Below, in pieces: positions 7,334 through 16,510 of a stretch of DNA of 64,000 nt. Below the pieces are notes generated by a model. The model was not told where the DNA came from. It did not search any database and saw only the letters and a list, made by a program, of their open reading frames with translations. The position numbers were made by a program, and so were the translations under genes. The number at the start of each line of letters is the position of its first letter. The stretch's first letter is position 1. This DNA is from Oceanidesulfovibrio marinus (GTDB lineage: Bacteria; Desulfobacterota; Desulfovibrionia; Desulfovibrionales; Desulfovibrionaceae): NCBI RefSeq assembly GCF_013085545.1, contig NZ_CP039543.1:4697436-4761435 (forward strand). The letters are read 5' to 3'.

Positions 7334-7687
7334 CTATTCCGCCTCGAGTCTGTCGAGGTAGAGCTCCTTGCCGGCGATGACCTTGTGGCCCAGATCCTCC
7401 CCGCATTGCGGACACGGCGCGAGCAGGAACTGGCTGGACTCGGGCGTAAACTGGTGCTTGCAACTGCTGCATTCCAGCAGCAGGGGGACCTCTTCGAGGG
7501 TAAGCACGGCGCCGTCGAACTCGCCATCCTTGGTCAGTATCTCCCAGGCCAGATCCATGGCCTCGGGCACCACATTGGCAAGGGTTCCGTGTTTGACATG
7601 CACGCTGATAAGCCGGGTCTTGCCGTGCTTTTCGAGCTCTTGTCTGACGATATCGAAAAGCGACTGAACGATGGACATTTCATGCAT
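7334..7687 (-). CDS. hypA: Hydrogenase maturation nickel metallochaperone HypA
   Basis: A 117-residue protein beginning MHEMSIV; His2 is the conserved Ni ligand and fixes the start, although no clear ribosome binding site precedes it. The C-terminal zinc site is ECSSCKHQF ... APCPQCGED. HypA passes Ni to HypB during [NiFe]-hydrogenase assembly. HypB starts 27 bases downstream, so the two form one transcript. The divergent gene at 7930 leaves a 240-base region that must hold both promoters. Confidence 0.93.
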   Translation of the reverse strand: MHEMSIVQSLFDIVRQELEKHGKTRLISVHVKHGTLANVVPEAMDLAWEILTKDGEFDGAVLTLEEVPLLLECSSCKHQFTPESSQFLLAPCPQCGEDLGHKVIAGKELYLDRLEAE

Positions 7688-7929
7688 GCAGAATGGGGTA
7701 AAGAAAATCGCGCCGCTCGTCCAGGAACCATTGCGCTGGGAAACTTGACGGAACGCTGTGATTAAGGTCATGAGCGTTCAAAGATGCCGCACCGTTGACG
7801 GCGTGCAATCGACCGTTCACGGAATATTTGCGGCATGGGCTGGGGGAAGGGCTTAGTTGGAGCGATACGCCGTGTGCGCGTTCGCTCCGGATGCGACAAC
7901 CGGAGTTCGATTTTCCAAGGAGAACGTAC

Positions 7930-8595
7930 ATGTACGTTGGACTCAAGATGCTGCCGCGCGGCAAGTTCGTCACCGTGACCAAGGAGACCCTCGTCACCGA
8001 GGCGCAGTCGCTCATGGTCGAAAACAGATTATGGATGCTGCTCGTGGTCGAAGGCGAGCAGCTGGTCGGATACATTCGCAAGGAAGATGTGAGCGAGGCG
8101 CTGCCCAGCGTGGCCACGAGCCTGTCCAAGCACGAGATCAACTACCTGCTGTCCAAGCTCAAGGCCGAGAAGATCCTGAAGAAGGACGTGCCCACGGTGG
8201 GTCCGGACGCCACCATCGAGGAAGCGGCCAGGCGCATGAACGACGAGGACCTCACCGGCCTGGCCGTGGTGGGCAAGAACAAGCGGCTGCTCGGCTTCAT
8301 CAACCGCAGCGTCATGCTGGAGGTGCTGGTGGAGGAGATGGGCCTGAACCAGGGCGGCTCGCGCATCGCCTTCGAGGTGGTGGACCGCACCGGCGTTATC
8401 CACGAGGTCTCCGGCATTATCGCCGATATGGGCATCTCCATCATCGCGACAGGCACTTTCCACCACAAGGATCGCCGCATGGTGGTCTTCCGCGTGCAGA
8501 CGGACGACCCCACGCCCATAGAAAAGGCCATTGTGGAACGGGGATACAGAATCGTCGGTCCTGAAGATTTTGAGGAGGAATGGTCCCACTTATGA
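7930..8595 (+). CDS. CBS-pair and ACT domain protein
   Basis: A 221-residue cytoplasmic protein. Two CBS motifs occupy about residues 5-130 (VTVTKETLVTEAQSLMVENRLWMLLVV and VPTVGPDATIEEAARRMNDEDLTGLAVVG). An ACT domain ends it (IAFEVVDRTGVIHEVSGIIADMGISIIAT). CBS pairs usually sense adenine nucleotides and ACT domains amino acids, so a regulatory or sensory role for the following transporter and CoA-ligase is likely (inference). AAGGAG lies eight bases before this ATG; a longer frame upstream lacks one. The stop overlaps the livG start as ATGA, placing it first in the Liv/ligase operon. Confidence 0.85.
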   Translation: MYVGLKMLPRGKFVTVTKETLVTEAQSLMVENRLWMLLVVEGEQLVGYIRKEDVSEALPSVATSLSKHEINYLLSKLKAEKILKKDVPTVGPDATIEEAARRMNDEDLTGLAVVGKNKRLLGFINRSVMLEVLVEEMGLNQGGSRIAFEVVDRTGVIHEVSGIIADMGISIIATGTFHHKDRRMVVFRVQTDDPTPIEKAIVERGYRIVGPEDFEEEWSHL

Positions 8596-9374
8596 CCATG
8601 CTGGAGGTCCGCGGCGTTACGCTCACATTCCGGGGCATCGCAGCCCTGCTCAATGTCGGCTTTTCCGTGCAGGCGGGCGAAATCTGCTCGCTCATCGGTC
8701 CCAACGGCGCCGGCAAGACCTCCATGCTCAACTGCATCTCCGGCCGGTACACCCCGGACGAGGGCGCCATCAGCCTGGACGGCAGGACGCTGCTGTCCAT
8801 GAAGCCATCCAGGCGCACCACGCTGGGGCTCTCGCGCACTTTCCAGAACATCGCGTTGTTCCGCGGCCTGTCCGTGCTGGACAACCTCATGGTGGGCCGC
8901 CACAGCCGCATGGGCTACGGCCTGCTCGCTTCCTGTTTCTACTGGGGCAAAGCCAGAAAGCGCGAGGACGTCCACCGCCGCCGGGTGGAGGAGGTCATCG
9001 ACTTTCTGGGCCTCTCGCCGTACCGGCACCAGCCCGCGGGCCGGCTGCCCTACGGCGTGCAGAAACGGGTGGAGCTTGGCCGCGCCCTGGCCGCGGAGCC
9101 GCGCCTGATCCTGCTGGACGAGCCCATGGCCGGCATGAACCTGGAGGAGACCGAGGACATGGCGCGCTACATCCTGGACATCAACGAGGAGTGGGGCGCC
9201 ACGGTGCTGCTGGTGGAGCACGACATGGGCGTGGTTATGGACATCTCGGACTCGGTGGTGGTGCTGGACTTCGGCAGCGTACTGGCCGAGGGGCGGCCGG
9301 ACGAGGTGCAGCAGAATCCGGACGTGGTCGCGGCCTATCTGGGCAGCGAGGACGCCACGTTTCTGGGGCGGTGA
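8592..9374 (+). CDS. livG: Branched-chain amino acid type ABC transporter ATP-binding protein LivG
   Basis: A 260-residue ATPase. Walker A is GPNGAGKT, the signature is replaced by the LivG-like LPYGVQKRVELGRAL, Walker B is LILLDEPMAG, and the switch His is in VEHDM. The insert after the Q-loop (SRMGYGLLASCFYWGKARKRED) is typical of LivG. The start at 8592 overlaps the CBS-ACT stop; an in-frame ATG at 8580 has AGGAGG only one base away and is less likely. It pairs with LivF encoded at 15600. The substrate is not readable from an ATPase; the adjoining CoA ligase suggests a carboxylic acid. Confidence 0.9.
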   Translation: MTMLEVRGVTLTFRGIAALLNVGFSVQAGEICSLIGPNGAGKTSMLNCISGRYTPDEGAISLDGRTLLSMKPSRRTTLGLSRTFQNIALFRGLSVLDNLMVGRHSRMGYGLLASCFYWGKARKREDVHRRRVEEVIDFLGLSPYRHQPAGRLPYGVQKRVELGRALAAEPRLILLDEPMAGMNLEETEDMARYILDINEEWGATVLLVEHDMGVVMDISDSVVVLDFGSVLAEGRPDEVQQNPDVVAAYLGSEDATFLGR

Positions 9375-9385
9375 GGAGCCGGACG

Positions 9386-11308
9386 GTGGAGAACGCGACA
9401 GGCTACGCGACGAACTATGCCACCACGCTGCCGGCGCTGCTGGCCGGGAACGCGCGCTCGCGCGCCAACCGCACGGCCATGCGCGAGAAGGAGTGGGGCG
9501 TGTGGCAGAAGCGGAGCTGGCGCGAGTACGCCCTGGCCGTGGCGGAATTCGCCGCTGGTTTGGAAGTGCTGGGCCTGGGCCGCGGGGACATCGTCATCCT
9601 CATCGGCGACAACCGGCCGGAGTGGCTCATCGCCGAGCTGGCCATCCAGTGCCTGGGCGGCATTGCCCTGGGCCTGTATCAGGACGCGCCGGCCGACGAG
9701 GTCGCCTACATCTTTGAGCTCTCGGAAGCGCGGCTGGTGGTGGCCGAGGACCAGGAGCAGGTGGACAAGATGCTGGAGATCCGCGAGAGCGTTCCGGCGT
9801 TGCAGCACGTGGTCTACCACGATCCCAAGGGGCTGGCTTCCTACCAGACGGCCGGGCTGCAGCCTTTCGAGGCCATCCGCGAGAGCGGCCGCCAGGGCAG
9901 GGCGGACGAGGCCCTGCTGGGCGAGCTGGACGAGCGCATCGCGGCGATTGCGCCGGACGACGCCTGCCTCATCGCCACCACCTCCGGCACCACGGGCCGG
10001 CCCAAGCTGGCCGTGCTCTCGCACAAGAATCTGCTGGCCATGGCGCACAACCTGGGCCTGGCCGATTCCAAGCACGAATCCGACGAGTTCGTCTCCTTTC
10101 TTCCCCTGGCCTGGATGGGCGAGCAGATGATGGCCGTGGCCTCGGCCCTGCTCTTTGGCTTTGCCGTGAACTTCCCGGAGGAGCCGGACACCGTGCAGAA
10201 CGACATCCGGGAGATCGGACCGCACCTCATCTTCTCGCCGCCGCGCGTGTGGGAGAATATGGCCGCCTCGGTGCGGGTGAAGATCATGGAGACCACACGG
10301 TTCAAGCGCTTTCTCTATGAGAAGCTCTTCCCGGTGGGCCTGAGGATGGCGGATACGCGCTTCCAGGGCCGGGAGCCCTCGGCCGGGCTCAGGCTGCAGT
10401 ACTTCCTGGCCACGCGCCTGCTCTTCAACCCGCTCAAGGACAGGCTGGGGTTCTCGCGCGTGCGCTCGGCCTCCACTGGCGGCGCCGCCCTGGGGCCGGA
10501 CACCTTCCGCTTCTTCCACGCCCTGGGCGTGAACCTCAAGCAGATCTACGGCCAGACCGAGATTGCGGGCATCTCCTGCATCCATCGGGACGGCAGCATC
10601 GATTTCGATTCCGTGGGCGCGCCCATTGCGGAGACCGAGATACGCATAGCCGAGGACGGCGAGATCCTCTCGCGCAGCCCGGCCGTGTTCCTGGGCTACT
10701 ACCGCAACGAGGAGGCCACGGCCGAAACCATCAACGAGGGCTGGCTGCACTCCGGCGACGCCGGCTACTTCGACGATGCGAACCGCCTCGTGGTCATCGA
10801 CCGGCTCAAAGACGTGATGCGGCTGGCCGGCGGCACGCAGTTCTCCCCGCAGTTTCTGGAGAACAAGCTCAAGTTCTCGCCGTACGTGAAGGAGGCCGTG
10901 GTTCTGGGCCGGGACCGCGACTTTGTGGCGGCCATCGTCTGCATCGACGCGGACATCGTTGGTCGCTGGGCCGAGTCCAGGCTCGTCACCTACACAACAT
11001 ATCAGGACCTTTCGGCCAAGGATGTGGTATACAAGCTGATCCGCGAGGAAATACGGGAGATCAACGAGACGCTCCCGGAACCGACGCGCATCAGGCGATT
11101 CGCTTTGCTCTACAAGGAGCTGGACGCGGACGACGGCGAGCTGACCCGCACGCGCAAGGTGCGGCGCAGCACCGTCTGGGAGCGTTACAAGGGCCTTGTG
11201 GAGGAGCTGTACACCACGGCCGGCGAGGTGAACCTGGAGGTGCAGATCCAGTATCAGGATGGAAGCCTCCGCGAGATGCGCGGCGCAATCCGATTACAGG
11301 ACGTATAG
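9386..11308 (+). CDS. AMP-dependent acyl-CoA synthetase (long-chain/aromatic acid type)
   Basis: A 640-residue adenylate-forming ligase. The P-loop-like motif TTSGTTGRPKLAVLSH, the AMP-binding YGQTEIAG and the hinge HSGDAGYFDDANRLVVIDRLKDVMRLAGGTQFSPQFLENKL are clear. It activates a carboxylic acid to acyl-CoA via an acyl-AMP. The start is the GTG at 9386, seven bases after GAGGAG. It is embedded between livG and livH, so it probably activates the acid imported by this transporter. Chain-length class is uncertain: overall it resembles FadD15-like ligases rather than phenylacetate-CoA ligases. Confidence 0.9.
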   Translation: MENATGYATNYATTLPALLAGNARSRANRTAMREKEWGVWQKRSWREYALAVAEFAAGLEVLGLGRGDIVILIGDNRPEWLIAELAIQCLGGIALGLYQDAPADEVAYIFELSEARLVVAEDQEQVDKMLEIRESVPALQHVVYHDPKGLASYQTAGLQPFEAIRESGRQGRADEALLGELDERIAAIAPDDACLIATTSGTTGRPKLAVLSHKNLLAMAHNLGLADSKHESDEFVSFLPLAWMGEQMMAVASALLFGFAVNFPEEPDTVQNDIREIGPHLIFSPPRVWENMAASVRVKIMETTRFKRFLYEKLFPVGLRMADTRFQGREPSAGLRLQYFLATRLLFNPLKDRLGFSRVRSASTGGAALGPDTFRFFHALGVNLKQIYGQTEIAGISCIHRDGSIDFDSVGAPIAETEIRIAEDGEILSRSPAVFLGYYRNEEATAETINEGWLHSGDAGYFDDANRLVVIDRLKDVMRLAGGTQFSPQFLENKLKFSPYVKEAVVLGRDRDFVAAIVCIDADIVGRWAESRLVTYTTYQDLSAKDVVYKLIREEIREINETLPEPTRIRRFALLYKELDADDGELTRTRKVRRSTVWERYKGLVEELYTTAGEVNLEVQIQYQDGSLREMRGAIRLQDV

Positions 11309-11320
11309 GAGAGAGACGCC

Positions 11321-11587
11321 ATGAACCGCACCAGGCTTTTCATTCTCGGCATCATCGTGGCCGTCGTGGGATTCGGCGGCATGTGGTGGGGCCAGAACTA
11401 TATCGAAACCCATCCAGGCGTCGTGATAGGCGACGCGGTGATGGGCATCTTCAACGTACAGCAGGAGCTGCCCATCGAGGCGCGGGCGGCCCTGTTCTTC
11501 AAGGACTCGGGCCTGGTCATCGGCATCGTGGGCCTGGTCATCGCGGCGGTGGCTTTCGTGCTCAAGGGCCGCAAAGGCCACCTGTAG
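11321..11587 (+). CDS. Small two-TM membrane protein, copy 1
   Basis: An 88-residue protein with a hydrophobic helix at about 7-24 and another at 63-83, ending in KGRKGHL. The segment LPIEARAALFFKDSGLVIGIVGLVIAA is clearly related to the equivalent part of the next gene. GGAGAGAG precedes the ATG. No named family recognised. Its place between the CoA ligase and livH suggests a subunit or accessory of the transporter (inference). Confidence 0.7.
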   Translation: MNRTRLFILGIIVAVVGFGGMWWGQNYIETHPGVVIGDAVMGIFNVQQELPIEARAALFFKDSGLVIGIVGLVIAAVAFVLKGRKGHL

Positions 11588-11600
11588 CCGCACTCGGAGC

Positions 11601-11882
11601 ATGGTGAAAAAAGGCATGGCAAAGAAAGGACGCAAAAAGACGCGATACGTGCGCTGGGGGCTCACGGCGGCCGCCGTAGGGCTCATCGGCTGGCAGATGG
11701 CCGAGGTGTACCTGCAGCGCTACGCCGCCAAGGCCGCGGCGCTGGAGCTGGTGAGCTTTTTCGGCGCCGTGGGCCAGCTGCCGCCGGAGGCGCAGGCCCT
11801 GTGGCTGTTCAAGAGCACGGGGCTGGCCGTGACGCTGGGCGGGCTCGCCCTGGCCGGCTGGGGGCTGATCAAGGGTCGCTAG
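11601..11882 (+). CDS. Small two-TM membrane protein, copy 2
   Basis: A 93-residue protein with a Lys/Arg-rich N-terminus (MVKKGMAKKGRKKTRYVRW), helix one at about 20-37 and helix two at about 72-90. LPPEAQALWLFKSTGLAVTLGGLALAG aligns with the C-terminal part of the preceding protein. It starts 13 bases after that gene. A second possible start is the ATG six codons on. Function unknown. Confidence 0.65.
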   Translation: MVKKGMAKKGRKKTRYVRWGLTAAAVGLIGWQMAEVYLQRYAAKAAALELVSFFGAVGQLPPEAQALWLFKSTGLAVTLGGLALAGWGLIKGR

Positions 11883-12167
11883 GGCCGCCGGGCCAGCCGG
11901 AAACGACTGGCAGCCTCAGGCTGCCGCAACATCAGTCGTGCAAACAACGCCGCGGCCGCCGGTCGCGACGCATATATCTCGGGACAGAACATAACCCGTG
12001 CGGAAGGACCGCATGGGAGGGGCGATGAGGACCTGCCCGCCACGAAGCGCTGAGGCGTGCTCTTTGCCCCTACGCAATCGGCGCAACCGGCAGGCGCATC
12101 TCCGCCCGCGCCGGCAACGGCAGGGGACCATCCGGCAACCGACAACCGGCAGTCTGGGGAGACCGCA
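11883..12167. other. Intergenic stretch before livH, no gene seen
   Basis: The 285 bases between the second small membrane gene and livH hold no frame with family resemblance or ribosome binding site. No hairpin with a T-run is evident, so readthrough into livH is possible. Confidence 0.35.
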
Positions 12168-13055
12168 GTGGAATACTATCTCCAACTGATCATCAACGGC
12201 CTCGTGGTCGGCTCCATCTACTCCCTGGTGGCCCTGGGGTTCGTCATTATCTACAAGGCCACCAAGGTGGTGAACTTCGCCCAGGGCGAGCTGGTCATGG
12301 TGGGCGCGTACGTCTGCTTCGCGCTCACGGTGCAGTTCCACATCCCGTTCCTGGCCGCCTTCCTGCTCACCCTGGCCTTTTCCGTGGTCTTCGGCCTGGC
12401 TATCGAGCGCGCCATCCTGCGGCCCATGGTGGGCGAGCCCATCATCAGCGTAATCATGATCACCGTAGGCCTCTCCACCGTGCTCAAGTCGCTGGTGCAG
12501 CTCTTCTGGGGCACGCAGATTCGCGTCTACCCGCAGGTGTTGCCGCAGCAGCCGGTGTTCATCGCCGGCCTGCCTGTCTCGCCGGTGTACATCGCGGCCT
12601 TTGTGCTGGCCCTGGTGCTGTTCGGCGTGTTCTCGCTGTTCTTCAAGTACACGCGCTACGGCGTTGCCATGCGCGCCACGGCCTTTGACCAGACCGCGGC
12701 CGCTTCCATGGGTATCGGCATCAAGAACATTTTCGCCCTGTCGTGGTGCATCGCCGCGGTGGTCAGCTCCATCGGAGGCGTCATCCTGGGCAACATCAAC
12801 GGCATCAACTCCCAGCTTGGCCACCTGGGGCTCAAGGTCTTTCCGGCCGTCATTCTGGGCGGGCTGGACAGCCTGCTGGGCGCGGCCGTGGGCGGCGTGG
12901 TGATAGGCGTTCTGGAAAACGTGCTGGGCGGCGCGGCCAAGGAGTGGTTGAACCTCGGCGGCTTCAAGGAGGTCGCGGCGTTCATCGTGCTGGTGGTCAT
13001 CCTGATGGTCCGGCCGTACGGCCTGTTCGGCACGCACGAGATCGAGCGGGTGTGA
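12168..13055 (+). CDS. livH: Branched-chain type ABC transporter permease LivH
   Basis: A 295-residue integral membrane protein with about eight hydrophobic helices. The LivH mark NGLVVGSIYSLVALGFVIIYKATKVVNFAQGE stands at the N-terminus, and the coupling region with GVAMRATAFDQTAAASMGI follows. The GTG at 12168 (VEYYLQLIING) is chosen because GGGGAGA precedes it and because LivH proteins begin in this way; upstream in-frame codons encode a Pro/Ala-rich string unlike the family. LivM starts one base after its stop. Confidence 0.92.
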   Translation: MEYYLQLIINGLVVGSIYSLVALGFVIIYKATKVVNFAQGELVMVGAYVCFALTVQFHIPFLAAFLLTLAFSVVFGLAIERAILRPMVGEPIISVIMITVGLSTVLKSLVQLFWGTQIRVYPQVLPQQPVFIAGLPVSPVYIAAFVLALVLFGVFSLFFKYTRYGVAMRATAFDQTAAASMGIGIKNIFALSWCIAAVVSSIGGVILGNINGINSQLGHLGLKVFPAVILGGLDSLLGAAVGGVVIGVLENVLGGAAKEWLNLGGFKEVAAFIVLVVILMVRPYGLFGTHEIERV

Positions 13056-13056
13056 C

Positions 13057-14103
13057 ATGCAGACAAAGTGCGGAGTCTTTTTCGAGAGCTACCGAGAGGA
13101 GGCACGGCTTCTGGTGGGCGGCTTCCAGAAGACGCGGTTCGCCGCGTTCCTCCTGGTGCTGCTGGCAAGCCCGTGGTTCCTGAACAACTACCACGTCTCG
13201 GTGCTCATCCTCATCAACATCGCGGTCATCGCCGCGGTCTCCCTGAACATCCTCACCGGCGCGTGCGGGCAGATATCCCTGGGCCACGGCGCTTTTGTGG
13301 GTGTGGGCGCATACGCCGCCGCGTACTTCAGCTTCCAGGGCGTGCCGTTTTTACCGGGGCTGCTGCTGGCCGGAATCGTGGCCGCCGTGGCTGGCGCGTG
13401 CTTCGGCATCCCCTCGCTCAGGCTCAAGGGCATCTACCTGGCCATCTCCACGTTGGCTGCGCAGCTCATCCTGGAATACGTCTTTCTGCACTGGGAGGCG
13501 GTTACGGGCGGCTCCAACGGCATGCCCGTGGACTCCCCATCCGTGCTGGGCTTTGTCTTCGATACCGACCGCTCCATGTTCTACCTTACGCTGATTTTTG
13601 CGGTCCTGGCGGTGCTGGCGGCATCCAATGTGATGCGCACGCGCTTCGGCCGGGCCTTCGTGGCCATCCGCGACCATCACCTCTCGGCCGAGATCGTGGG
13701 CGTGGACCTCTTCCGCTACAAGCTCGTGGCCTTTGCACTGTCCTCCTTCATGGCTGGCGTGGCCGGGGCGCTGTGGGCCCACTACACCATGTACATCACG
13801 CCGGAGCCCTTCGGCATCACACTGTCCATCTCCTATCTCGCCATGATCATCATCGGCGGGCTGGGCTCGGTGCAGGGCGCGGTGTTCGGCGCGATCTTCA
13901 TCACCATTCTGCCGGAGGCGCTGGGCTATCTGGCGGACGGGCTGTCCGGGGCCTTCCCGGAGGTGAGCAGCTACCTGCTCGCGGCAAAGGAAGGCGTGTT
14001 CGGCCTGGTGCTCGTGCTCTTTCTGATCTTCGAGCCCGAGGGCCTGAACCACCGCTGGCGGCTCTTCAAGGCGTACTGGAAACTGTATCCCTTTGCGCAC
14101 TGA
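13057..14103 (+). CDS. livM: Branched-chain type ABC transporter permease LivM
   Basis: A 348-residue permease. Family marks include LNILTGACGQISLGHGAFVGVGAYAAA, IPSLRLKGIYLAISTLA and the EAA-like loop RFGRAFVAIRDHHLSAEIVGVDLFRYK. About ten hydrophobic helices are visible after a soluble N-terminal segment of some 30 residues. It partners LivH in the membrane. The start is tightly spaced behind livH, favouring coupled translation; the ribosome binding site is weak. Confidence 0.92.
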   Translation: MQTKCGVFFESYREEARLLVGGFQKTRFAAFLLVLLASPWFLNNYHVSVLILINIAVIAAVSLNILTGACGQISLGHGAFVGVGAYAAAYFSFQGVPFLPGLLLAGIVAAVAGACFGIPSLRLKGIYLAISTLAAQLILEYVFLHWEAVTGGSNGMPVDSPSVLGFVFDTDRSMFYLTLIFAVLAVLAASNVMRTRFGRAFVAIRDHHLSAEIVGVDLFRYKLVAFALSSFMAGVAGALWAHYTMYITPEPFGITLSISYLAMIIIGGLGSVQGAVFGAIFITILPEALGYLADGLSGAFPEVSSYLLAAKEGVFGLVLVLFLIFEPEGLNHRWRLFKAYWKLYPFAH

Positions 14104-14138
14104 TGCGCATAAAAGATTTTAACCAAAGGGGGTTACGC

Positions 14139-15347
14139 ATGCATTCGACAACCATCAGCAGACCGACGGACGTTTTGCAACGCGCCATCCTCACCGCCGC
14201 GCTCGTGGCCCTCGCACTGTTTCTGGGCGCGGCCACAGCCCACGGCGAAACCGTGGTCAAGATCGGCGTCATCTCCGATCTGTCCGGCCCCACATCCACG
14301 GTGGGCGTGCCCTACGGCGAGGGCGTGATGGACGCGGTGAAGTATATCAACGAGTCCGGCTTCATCCCGGACGTGACCATCGACGCCATGCAGGTGGACT
14401 ACGCCTACAATGTGCAGCAGGCGCTCTCGGCCTACAAGAAGTTCAAGAGCCAGGGCATGGTGGCGTTGCAGGGCTGGGGCTCCGGCGATACCGAGGCGCT
14501 GGTCAGCTTTGTGGCGCGCGACGAGATCCCGGTGATCTCGGCCTCGTACTCCGCGCACCTCACCGATCCGGAAAAAGCGCCGTACAACTTCTTCGTGGCT
14601 GCGGACTACTCCACGCAGCTGCGCGGCGCGCTTAAGTATATCAAAGAAAACCTGGCCACAACCGACGCGCCCAAAATCGCCTTCATCTACCCGGACAACC
14701 CGTACGGCCTCGCTCCCATCGCGGCGGGCAAGGAGTACGCCGAGGAGCTCGGCTTCGACATCGTGGGCGAGGAGAATGTGAGCCTCAAGGCCATGGACGC
14801 CACCACCCAACTGCTGGCCCTGCAAAAGGCGGAGCCCGAGTTCATCTGGATCGGCGGCACCACGCCCTCCACGGCAGTGATCATGAAGGACGCGGCAAAG
14901 CTGGGCATGAAGGCCACCTTCTTTACCGATATCTGGGGCGCGGACGAGAACATCTTCAAGCTCGCGCCCGAGGCCTCCACCGGCAACATCAGCCTGCAGA
15001 CCTCCGTGACCTATGACGACGACTCCGAAGGCAACACGCTCATCCGGAAGCTCACCAACGATCAGCACAAGATGGTTCACTACATCCGCGGTTTCGCCTC
15101 CATGTACGTCATGGCCGAGGCCATCCGCCGGGCGGCGGAGCAGGGCGACATCACCGGTCCGGCCATCAAGGATGCGCTGGAGAGCCTGCGCGACTTCGAT
15201 CCCCTGGGCCTTACCCCGCCCATCAGCTTCTTCCCGGACGACCACCGGCCGAACATGGCGGTCACGCTGTACCGCCTGGAGGACGGCAAGTTCGTCACCC
15301 TGGGCACCGAGACCCTGGAGCGCAAGAAGGAATGGCTGGGCAAGTAG
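14139..15347 (+). CDS. livK: Periplasmic substrate-binding protein, Leu/Ile/Val type (LivK family)
   Basis: A 402-residue type I periplasmic binding protein. A signal peptide (about residues 1-34, hydrophobic ILTAALVALALFLGAATAHG) precedes the mature start ETVVKIGVISDLSGPTSTVG. Further family marks are the GSGDTEALVSFVARDEIPVISASYS region and the DNPYG segment. AAAGGGGG lies before the ATG. It gives the transporter its specificity; homologues next to CoA ligases often bind aromatic or short branched acids rather than amino acids, but the ligand cannot be read here. Confidence 0.9.
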   Translation: MHSTTISRPTDVLQRAILTAALVALALFLGAATAHGETVVKIGVISDLSGPTSTVGVPYGEGVMDAVKYINESGFIPDVTIDAMQVDYAYNVQQALSAYKKFKSQGMVALQGWGSGDTEALVSFVARDEIPVISASYSAHLTDPEKAPYNFFVAADYSTQLRGALKYIKENLATTDAPKIAFIYPDNPYGLAPIAAGKEYAEELGFDIVGEENVSLKAMDATTQLLALQKAEPEFIWIGGTTPSTAVIMKDAAKLGMKATFFTDIWGADENIFKLAPEASTGNISLQTSVTYDDDSEGNTLIRKLTNDQHKMVHYIRGFASMYVMAEAIRRAAEQGDITGPAIKDALESLRDFDPLGLTPPISFFPDDHRPNMAVTLYRLEDGKFVTLGTETLERKKEWLGK

Positions 15348-15358
15348 CCTGGTTGATA

Positions 15359-15394
15359 CGCGGTGGGGCGGTGGTATACGCCGCCCACTCCGCG
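15359..15394 (+). terminator. GC-rich hairpin after livK (attenuator or mRNA-stabilising stem)
   Basis: CGCGG-TGGG-GCGG pairs with CCGC-CCA-CCGCG around a short loop, 12 bases past the livK stop. There is no T-run, so it is more likely to protect the livK message or attenuate livF than to terminate fully. Confidence 0.4.
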
Positions 15395-15442
15395 CCAACA
15401 CAGGCTGTTGAAAAAGGCTTTTTTCGGAAAAGGATTATTCTG

Positions 15443-15568
15443 ACAGGCTGCTCAAAAAACATGCTGGCAAGGCACAAAAATAGTTCAAGGACGACGCGTA
15501 TAGAAAAATACGCGTGGGCTTGAACTATTTGAAGGAACGCAGCCAGCGTGGGAATTTGGGCAGCCTGT
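15443..15568 (-). repeat. Dispersed palindromic intergenic element, copy A
   Basis: A 126-bp element bounded by ACAGGCTG and CAGCCTGT. Its reverse complement aligns along its whole length with the elements at 60002 and 61366 (shared blocks include GCTGCGTT.CTTCAAA, CACGCGTAT, TACGC.TCG.CCTTGAAC and TTTTGTGCCTTG.CAGCATG). It lies between livK and livF. Confidence 0.75.
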
Positions 15569-15599
15569 AACCAACGCATCACAAGGATTTGAGAAAACA

Positions 15600-16397
<798 letters not shown>

Positions 16398-16510
16398 AGG
16401 TTCCGGCAGGGCGGCCGATAGGACGAGAGCGTCAGGCAGACGCATCGCCGCGGCCGGCCGGCAGGGACGCATCGGGATAAAGTCGCGTAGCGTCCATTGC
16501 CGGACGCACC

